In this document: positions 14,918 through 21,500 of the stretch, piece by piece
Layout of the letters: each line of letters begins with the position of its first letter
Numbering within the stretch: the stretch's first letter is position 1
Origin: Prevotella sp. UBA1395
Lineage (GTDB): Bacteria; Bacteroidota; Bacteroidia; Bacteroidales; Bacteroidaceae
Reading direction: 5' to 3'
DNA length: 23,915 bases
NCBI GenBank assembly: GCA_002305235.1
Contig: DBQL01000114.1
Location: 1-23,915, forward strand
Notes under the pieces: model-generated
What the model saw: the letters and a program-made list of their open reading frames with translations, nothing else
Told to the model about the DNA's origin: nothing
Databases searched by the model: none
Position numbers and translations under genes: made by a program

Positions 14918-16033
14918 TTATTGCTCCGGGTATTGCTGGTAAACCTTCAGCCCATACTCCCCGGCCAGCAGGTAGACATGCTCCATGATAGCTGCGAGGC
15001 TGTGCTCATAGTGCACCCATTCCTTGTTCTTGATGAAGAAATAAAATTCCAACGGCAGTCCGCACTCGGTGGCCTCGAGCTGGCGCACCATCAGCGTCAT
15101 CTCGGTATTGACCCAAGGACACTCGCGGAGATATTTCTCCGCGGCCGCCCGATAGAGCGACATATTGGTCTCCTCACGCTTCTCGTCGGCGAAGCGCAGA
15201 CTGCGGAAGTCATAATACACCTTGCGCTTCACCCTTCGACCCTCGGCGGCCCTCATCCCCTTCCAGTTCTGAAAAGACCCGTTGACCAGCGTGGTGGGCG
15301 ACACGGTGACGATGGTATTATCGAAATTCTGCACTTTCACGGTGGTGAGCGTCATCTCGATGACCGTGCCGTCGGCCTGTGTGGAGGGCACGGTAATCCA
15401 GTCGCCCACATGCAGCATCTCGGCAGAGGTGAGGCGTATGCCGGCCACGAGGCCCTCGATGGTGTCCTTGAAGACCAGCATCAGGATGGCCGAGGTGGCA
15501 CCGAGACCGGCCAACAGCGTGGAGGGGTTGCGCCCAAGGATGATGGCAATGACCACGATGACCGCGAGAAAGATGACCACCACCCGCAGCAATCCGCAGA
15601 ATGACAGCACGTATTGGCGCAGACTGGTGCGATAGCCGTTGTCGAGCAGCTTGAGGCTGTTGATGAACACGATGACGACATGTACCGTTGCCAAGGTGAT
15701 ATAGACGGCTGTCAACCGCTCGAAGACCTCACGTACAGAGGGATACTGATAGAAAACCATCGGCAGCAGCTGCCACACCACCAACGCAGGGATGACGCTG
15801 CACACGGCCAGAAGGAACGGACGGCCCAGCAAGACATCACGCCATTTGACCGAGGCGTTTCTCGTGAGACGACCCACCACGGGAATGATAATGCGCCGAC
15901 AGAGCAGGTAAGCCAAACTGCTCAGCAAGGCAACGACGACCACCAGCACGATGTGGCGCACCAAAGGGACACTGCTTCCCGTCACGCCGAAATACTGAAT
16001 GATGTTTTCTACTGCTATTCTGATCTCTTCCAT
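14918..16033 (-). CDS. MscS-family mechanosensitive channel (YbdG-like)
   Basis: Inner-membrane channel that opens under tension to release solutes during hypo-osmotic shock. It has 371 residues with about five membrane segments (around 23-45, 70-90, 105-128, 145-168 and the pore helix). The pore helix and beta-domain signature is LLAGLGATSAILMLVFKD, then TIEGLVAGIRL and LHVGDWITVP, followed by the cytoplasmic vestibule with VTVSPTTLVNGSFQNW. The NW at this place and the extra N-terminal helices fit the YbdG/MscM-like subgroup better than small MscS. It lies 116 bp downstream of dacB on the same strand with no clear promoter box between, so it is likely read from the upstream genes. The start at 16033 gives a plausible periplasmic amphipathic N-terminus. 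Confidence 0.93.
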   Translation of the reverse strand: MEEIRIAVENIIQYFGVTGSSVPLVRHIVLVVVVALLSSLAYLLCRRIIIPVVGRLTRNASVKWRDVLLGRPFLLAVCSVIPALVVWQLLPMVFYQYPSVREVFERLTAVYITLATVHVVIVFINSLKLLDNGYRTSLRQYVLSFCGLLRVVVIFLAVIVVIAIILGRNPSTLLAGLGATSAILMLVFKDTIEGLVAGIRLTSAEMLHVGDWITVPSTQADGTVIEMTLTTVKVQNFDNTIVTVSPTTLVNGSFQNWKGMRAAEGRRVKRKVYYDFRSLRFADEKREETNMSLYRAAAEKYLRECPWVNTEMTLMVRQLEATECGLPLEFYFFIKNKEWVHYEHSLAAIMEHVYLLAGEYGLKVYQQYPEQ

Positions 16034-16149
16034 AATGACTGTTAGTTTGGATGATGCTGCTCCGAGGCCTCTCCGCGACCACGGTGCGCGATATGTGTTG
16101 TTGTGGGTTGCCGGTCAAACGGCATGCCGATGCCTGCCGTTGCGATGCC

Positions 16150-17451
16150 CTACTGCGGCGAGCAGAGTATGGAGGATACCTTGTCTTGGAACGTGCGGCC
16201 GTTCTTGCCGTGCATCACTCCCTGATTGATGATGCTGAAACAGAGCCGGTGGCCGTTGGCGGCGGTGAGGTATCCGCACAGCGAACTGATGCCCGCCACC
16301 GTGCCGGTCTTGGCCCTGACATTGCCGCGGGTAAACTCAGACTGCATGCGCCGCCGCAGCGTGCCGTCCTGACCGGCGATGGGAAGGGCCGGCAAGAGGT
16401 GGTTATAGATATTGCCATTCTCGAAGGCATAGCGCAAAAAGCGCACCTCCAACTCTGCCGAGACATAGTTGTAGAGCGACAGCCCGGAGCCGTCGGCAAA
16501 CTCATATCTGCGCCCCTGAAGGCCGAGCTTGTCGACAAGCTGCCTGATTACCGCCCGTGCGCTTTTGGCCGTGGCCGGCCTGTTGCCCGTCGAGGCGGCA
16601 ATCTGATAGAACATGGCCTCGGCGTAGAGGTTGTCACTCTCCTTGAGCATGCGCATCATGATTTGGTCGATGGTGTGGAAACGACGCACGATGCAGTTGG
16701 CCTCCTCGGGCTTGCGCTTCTCGCCGATGGAGCCGGTGACGTAGATGCCCATCTTGCGCAACTCGTCGTAAAAGCGGCTCATAAACTGGTCCTTGCGCAG
16801 AATGAGGAGGGGTGAGAGCACGGGGTTGTCGTCGTCCCAGCACCACCCCTCGCCCAAAAGGTCCTTGTCTTTCATCGACCTGTCGGCGTAGAGGTTGCCA
16901 CGGATGGTGTCTATGCCCATCTTGTGTAGCCCCTCGGCAAAGGCCCGCATGTCGTCGTTGTTGAAACGGGGGTCGAAACCGCCCACGCAATAGACGTCGC
17001 CGGTGAGCACACAGCTGTCTACCCGGCCCGTATAACACAACTCTGTCTTAAACTGATAGCTGCCTCCGAGGCGGTCGAGGGCGGTGATGGCGGTGATGAC
17101 CTTCATCGTAGAGGCCGGGCGCAGCATCTGGCGCTCATTGCGGCGGTAGATGGCCGAGTCGGCATCGAGGTCCCATATCATGATGCCCACCTGCGATGTT
17201 TGGAACATTTCGTTCTCGAGCAGGGCGTCTATCGAGGCCTGCACGTTTTGAGGCCAGGCCAACTGGTCGTTCCGCGCGGGCAACGAGTCGCTCCACACCG
17301 AGTCTTGCTCGGTGCTGTCGACTTCCTCTATAAACTCCTCGTTATCGATCTGGGCCTGTGTGGGCAGCACGACGAGCATGCACCACAGACCGCACAACAT
17401 GTATTTTATCTTGAGATTAAACAGCATAAACCTATTGCGATTGAGCTTCAC
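16150..17451 (-). CDS. dacB: D-alanyl-D-alanine carboxypeptidase/endopeptidase (PBP4, peptidase S13)
   Basis: Periplasmic penicillin-binding protein that trims the terminal D-Ala and cleaves D-Ala-mDAP cross-links in peptidoglycan. It has 433 residues. The N-terminal membrane segment (about 17-34, ending TQAQ) is a signal peptide preceded by a basic stretch. An acidic linker (35-60) follows. The three active-site motifs are complete: SxxK in RPASTMK (Ser114, Lys117), SxN as SDN (272-274) and KTG (381-383). The LTGDVYCVGGFDP block (149-161) and the FADGSGLSLYNYVS block (318-331) are typical of S13 peptidases. Its start lies 9 bp after the stop of the PH-type membrane protein gene, so the two are translated from one transcript. 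An in-frame ATG eight codons downstream is an alternative start that would keep the signal segment. Confidence 0.95.
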   Translation of the reverse strand: MKLNRNRFMLFNLKIKYMLCGLWCMLVVLPTQAQIDNEEFIEEVDSTEQDSVWSDSLPARNDQLAWPQNVQASIDALLENEMFQTSQVGIMIWDLDADSAIYRRNERQMLRPASTMKVITAITALDRLGGSYQFKTELCYTGRVDSCVLTGDVYCVGGFDPRFNNDDMRAFAEGLHKMGIDTIRGNLYADRSMKDKDLLGEGWCWDDDNPVLSPLLILRKDQFMSRFYDELRKMGIYVTGSIGEKRKPEEANCIVRRFHTIDQIMMRMLKESDNLYAEAMFYQIAASTGNRPATAKSARAVIRQLVDKLGLQGRRYEFADGSGLSLYNYVSAELEVRFLRYAFENGNIYNHLLPALPIAGQDGTLRRRMQSEFTRGNVRAKTGTVAGISSLCGYLTAANGHRLCFSIINQGVMHGKNGRTFQDKVSSILCSPQ

Positions 17452-17460
17452 GGCCCCTGC

Positions 17461-17874
17461 TCACGACACCTCGCCGGCATCATGGGGCGCTTCGTCGTCG
17501 GCAAGACGACTCTTGAGAAACTGCACGAACGACGCTTCCTGCTCGGGCTGAACGACCGCATACCGCCCGTTGCCATAGCCGATGAGCAGATAGCGCACCA
17601 TGCCGAAGGTGGTGGTCATGGGGCGGCACGAGGTGATCTCGACCAACGGGATGAGCCGCCGCTTGGAAAATCGGCCGCGCCGAATCTCCAAAAAACCGTC
17701 GCGGAACACGTATTCCGAATGGAGCACACGCTCCATCACCAGCACGTTGAGTATCACCACCACCATGCCAAATATCACGGCCTTGACCCAAAACAGATAG
17801 AGGGCAAGGGCCGCTAACAGCACGACTCCGCATTTGGAGCCGATGGTGAATCGATGATGGAATGTTCGGGACAT
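17461..17874 (-). CDS. Small membrane protein with PH-like domain
   Basis: A 137-residue protein with a membrane hairpin: two adjacent hydrophobic segments at about 14-29 and 31-47, then a cytoplasmic domain with EYVFRDGFLEIRRGRFSKRRLIPLVEI. This arrangement (two helices, then an RxGxxxxxxxIPLxxI-like block and a later FGMVRYLLIGYG) matches the bacterial PH-like family represented by YdbT/YdbS-type and DUF304 proteins. The assignment is by pattern, not by a conserved catalytic site; no enzymatic role is implied. The start at 17874 (MSRTFHHRF) is chosen because it precedes the first helix; a frame extending to 17901 runs into a GC-rich hairpin in the leader. It is the first gene of the dacB-mscS cluster. 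Confidence 0.75.
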   Translation of the reverse strand: MSRTFHHRFTIGSKCGVVLLAALALYLFWVKAVIFGMVVVILNVLVMERVLHSEYVFRDGFLEIRRGRFSKRRLIPLVEITSCRPMTTTFGMVRYLLIGYGNGRYAVVQPEQEASFVQFLKSRLADDEAPHDAGEVS

Positions 17875-17884
17875 ATCGGCTTGC

Positions 17885-17899
17885 GGGCGCGCGGCGCCC
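17885..17899 (-). promoter_or_regulatory. GC-only hairpin in the leader of the PH-protein/dacB cluster
   Basis: GGGCGC-N3-GCGCCC, a 6-bp stem of only G-C pairs with a 3-nt loop, lies 10 nt upstream of the start codon at 17874 and downstream of the -7 box at 17922-17929. It stands out because the flanking leader is AT-rich. Confidence 0.4.
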
Positions 17900-17921
17900 A
17901 AGGAAACTATATTATAATTTG

Positions 17922-17929
17922 CAAAAATA
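17922..17929 (-). promoter_or_regulatory. -7 promoter box for the PH-protein/dacB/mscS cluster
   Basis: TATTTTTG on the minus strand is an exact TAnnTTTG match, 47 bp upstream of the first start codon of the cluster. No TTTG is found at the -33 spacing. Confidence 0.55.
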
Positions 17930-18220
17930 CGAAGATTATCGCAAAATCACGGCTGATGTTTAGATATTCTTTCCTATTTTAACTTGAATTACACCAAACG
18001 GGCTTTTCTTCTGTCACTCTGCGCCATCGGGGACACAGCGGCGGGGCACGGCAACGGACCGGTGGTGGCAGATGGAAGAAATCATGATGAAAAATCTTGA
18101 AAAACATGCTCGCATGCTCGCCGTATTTCAAAACAAGAGCCTGTCGGTGCGAAACACGGCGAAAATGAAAGCATTTATAAACCGCTGATATACAGCATCT
18201 TGCAAAAACAACATATATAT

Positions 18221-18239
18221 CGTCCTCGCGATACCTATC
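18221..18239 (-). repeat. Inverted copy of the 22-bp repeat core
   Basis: Read on the minus strand, GATAGGTATCGCGAGGACG matches GATAGGAATCGCGAGGCG at 18344-18361 inside the array, with one substitution and one inserted base. The two copies face each other about 105 bp apart, so the transcript could also form a long-range stem. Confidence 0.6.
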
Positions 18240-18242
18240 TGT

Positions 18243-18396
18243 TCGCAACCGGAAAAGGCGTTTTGGCCTTGCCAAAACAATGTATTCGCCCCGCGAAAGG
18301 ATAGGAAACGCCCTGCGAAAAGATAGCTTTCGCGAGACGATGGGATAGGAATCGCGAGGCGAAAAGACCGCCATCGCGAGCCGCCGAAGGCATGAT
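18243..18396 (+). repeat. Degenerate tandem array of 22-bp units
   Basis: Seven consecutive 22-bp segments. Five clear units begin at 18287, 18309, 18331, 18353 and 18375; two weaker ones begin at 18243 and 18265. Each clear unit starts CGCC or CGCG. Most continue with GCGAAA or a variant, and the first three carry GATAG at the same offset (for example GCGAAAAGATAG at 18315-18326). Alternate units share GGGATAGGAA-like cores. TCGCGA palindromes occur at the later junctions. Because 22 is not a multiple of three, the array is not a protein repeat. Confidence 0.65.
18260..18278. repeat. Perfect 8-bp hairpin
   Basis: GTTTTGGC-CTT-GCCAAAAC, an 8-bp perfect inverted repeat with a 3-nt loop, spanning the two weak leading units of the 22-bp array. 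On the minus strand it is followed by GCCTTTTCC, a poor T-tract, so a terminator role for sprA is possible but weak. Confidence 0.6.
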
Positions 18397-18397
18397 G

Positions 18398-18431
18398 GCA
18401 TGAAAACGGCCTCAAAACGAGGTTTTCATGC
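18398..18431. repeat. 10-bp hairpin with inner stem
   Basis: GCATGAAAAC (18398-18407) pairs perfectly with GTTTTCATGC (18422-18431). Inside, CTC/GAG closes an AAAAC loop, leaving a 3-nt GGC bulge. It is 145 bp downstream of the sprA stop and directly after the 22-bp array. No T-run follows on either strand, so it is not a standard intrinsic terminator, though it may protect the sprA mRNA 3' end. Confidence 0.6.
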
Positions 18432-18575
18432 GTTTGTGACGGTAGGCCCGACAGGTGGCGATAATCCGGATTGGGAGTGGCAGAGAACCTCGAAACCGAC
18501 CATTTTTCTTGACATCTCGCACCTGTCATCCACCACGATACCCTTTGCAAAGAGGGGCATCGGGAGAAAGAGTCC

Positions 18576-21500
18576 TCATCGGGTGAGCGAGAATTTGATG
18601 CTCAGGCCGAAGTCTTGCGTGGTGGTGGGATAGCTGTTGCTGCTCAGGAGCGGCGTGTTGGTCTGCCGGTCCAAATAGAAACTCATCGTGAGGAGGCGCG
18701 ACAGGGTGTAATCGGCCATGAAAGAGAACTTGAACGCGGTGTTACCGCTACTGGCCGAAGAGGTCATCGTGGCGATGTCGCGAGTGATGCTGGCCTGCCT
18801 GCGATAAGACACGTCGAGGCGAAGGTTGAGCGCATGGTTCACGCCACCGCGGCTGCCGGCCCTCGAGGTGGTGGTAGCAGTCTGCGCGTTACGGTTGGCG
18901 GCGTTGCCGTTGCGATTGGCCGAGGTGTTTCTCACAAGCCTCGTGTTGCGGCCGCCGAAGAGCTTGAAGTCGTTGAGCTTATAGCCGAAGCCCAGCACCC
19001 AGTCCTTGCTCAGTGCCTCGTTGAGTTGCACGCTCGTCATCGACAGTGAGAGCACACGGGTCTGCCGATACTCCAACTTGGCCGTGAGGTTGTTTTGCAG
19101 TGTCACGTCGATGCCCAACAGGGGCGAGAAGGTCTCGTTGATGCTCACCGTAGAGACATTGTACATCGAACTGGGAATGGGGTTGCCCGAGGTGGCATCG
19201 GTGATGAAGCCCATGCCCGGGCCCATGAGTTGCACGAAGGTGGAATAGCTCTGATAGGAGCCTATGGCAAAGATGCTCTTGTAACTGTGGTTGAGGTTCA
19301 CGCTCTTGAAAAGGTCGCTGAACCACGGCAGACGGCTCAGGCCGCTGTAATGCACGGTCCAGTTGGGCAGCATGCGCTTGAGGGCGGGGAAAATATCGAG
19401 GCTGTTGCCGCCCGAACCGGTGTAAGTGGCGAGGAAGGCGGGTATCATCACGTCGGCCGAATAGGCGTTCACACCGCCGTTGGCAGCGTCGAACGGCGTA
19501 CCCGCGAGCGTCGTGCCACGGGGATATTCCACGCCGGCATAGCGCGATTCGACACGTTGGCGGAAGCCGTCCAACGACGCGCAGAACCGCTCGAAGACCT
19601 TGCTCCGGAAGCCGTTGCCCGCGTTGCCCATGCCCTCGAAGGCCGAACCGATAGACACGGTGGTCATGGTGAAGGTGCCGGTCTGCGTGGTGGGATTGCC
19701 CTCGTACATATATTGCACGCTCTTGGCGGTGGTCATCGTGCGACTGGCGTTGAGGTCTATCTTGAGGTTCTTGATGGGTTCGAGGGTCATGCGCAACTGG
19801 AGGTCCTCGGTGAGATTGCTCGTTGCCGGGGTGGCCACGCTGTCGCTCATGAGCAACCAGTTATTGCTGCGCGCCTTCTCGATATAGCTGTCGCCGGTGA
19901 GTCCGAACGCGAAATCGAGTCCGGGAGAGAGGGCATTGGCCGCCGTGCGGTTGGTTTGGCCGAACACATCGCCGATATTGGGCATGAAACCGGGTAGCGA
20001 CATGGAGTACTGATTGCGATAAGACACGCTCACATTGCGTACCATCATGCCCACGCGGGCGATGCTCTGGGCCACCCGATACCACTTCTGCTCGTCGAGT
20101 TCGGGCTTGGCCGTGACGCTGATCTTGACCTTGAGGGCGGAGTCTACCTTGCTCTTGATACGTATCTTGTTGTCGTCTATCTTCTTGAAATGGAGCTTCA
20201 GGCGCTTGCCGTCCTCGGTCTTGGCCGAGACGATGAGGCGTTTCGACTTCTTGCCGTGGCTCACCTCGATGGTGGTGTCGGGCAGAAGGGTGATCTCTTT
20301 CTCAAAGGCACGCTTGTTCAAGGGCAACCGGGCGTTGTTCAGCGCGGCCTGCCTGTCGTTTTGGCGAAGCTGCCGCACCACCTCGTCGGGGTCTTTGCCC
20401 TCGGCCAATGCCTGCTCGCGGGCCTTGGCTTCGGCCTCTTGCTGCTTCTTCTTATTGGCCTTGGCGGTCTCTCGCTCCTGCTTGCGCTTGTTGAGGTCAG
20501 ACTGGATTGGCTCCTTGTTGAACCGCTCGTTGGTCTTGCGCAAGAACGGCAGATGATTGTAAAGGCGGGTGAGGTCGAACGTGCCGTTGACGTTGAGTTG
20601 CCGGTTATTCTGTATGGTATTGCCGAGAGAGGTGCCGTCTTCGAGGTCGGTGCCACGTATCCAGTTGTAGGTCGCGCTATACGACGCGTCGCCGTTGACC
20701 CAGTCGAAGATGGGAATGAGGTTCAGGGGCAGCTGGTAAGACAGCGTGAAGTTCTGCTGATAGTCGAGTGGCGTGCCGAGGTTACGGATGCTGGTCCACA
20801 CCGAATCCTTCCACGCGTCGTAGCGGGTGGGGTACAGATCTTTGTTGATGGGGGTATAAGGCTCCTCCACCTCGGCATGGGTGGCACTCTGGAAATTGGC
20901 GTGCAGGTTCTTCGTGAGGTCCCAGCGCAACTGGAACTCGCGGTTCCACAGGAACTGTTCTGAGAAGACCAAAGGCAGGGCGGAGTTCTCCAAGGCTTCC
21001 ATGTCGCGCTCCTGAAGCTCGTAATAGCTTCGGGTAAGCTCGGTGTTGAAATTGATGTTCTGAGGCAACCAGTTCAGACCGAAGCGCTTGGCAATATCAA
21101 ACCATTTGCTCTTCGACTTGATTTTCTTGAACGGTTCCCACGCTTTGTAGACGGGAGTCCAACTGTAATTCATGCCACCGCGCCAATTGTCCTCGTTCTC
21201 ATAGATGGTGGTCTCGCCCTGAGTGTGGCTGTGGCTGTGGCTGTAAGAGAACGAGAAGTTGGCGGGGTCGTAGGGCATGGGGTGGCGTTTGCTCTGGATT
21301 CCCACCCGCACATTAGACAGGGAGAAGTTGGTATTGATGGTCTTCGTCACGGCAATGCTCTCGATGGAGTCGCGCTCGCGGCGCGATGCCGTGGCATCTA
21401 AGGCATCCTTAAGCTCCATGTCGGTGTCCAGCGGATTGTATTTCGGGCGTGACACATCCTTGGTGACGCTGTAATACAGCGGGGCCGAGACCTTGGCCTT

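Larger units (their letters stand above)
17930..18575. other. Gene-free interval between sprA and the dacB cluster
   Basis: About 645 bp without a credible gene. Open frames of up to 140 codons exist on the minus strand, but they are Arg/Ser/Phe-rich, overlap one another and cross the 22-bp repeats whose length is not a multiple of three. The interval holds a tandem array (18243-18396), two strong hairpins (18260-18278 and 18398-18431) and an inverted pair CCTGTCGG (18140-18147) / CCGACAGG (18448-18455) that brackets them. The bracket could mark the ends of a small non-autonomous element, but no target-site duplication is visible. The 17930-18130 and 18456-18575 stretches show nothing I can name. 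Confidence 0.6.

Noticed and set aside
16034..16149. Terminator between dacB and mscS (GGCAT-CGGC-ATGCC on the minus strand).
   Set aside because: A 5-bp stem without a T-run is too weak; read-through into mscS is more likely.
17979..18550. Two overlapping 140-codon minus-strand frames in the sprA-dacB gap.
   Set aside because: They overlap in different frames, run through 22-bp repeats that change frame at each unit, and have Arg/Ser/Phe-rich composition without any domain. Not called as genes.
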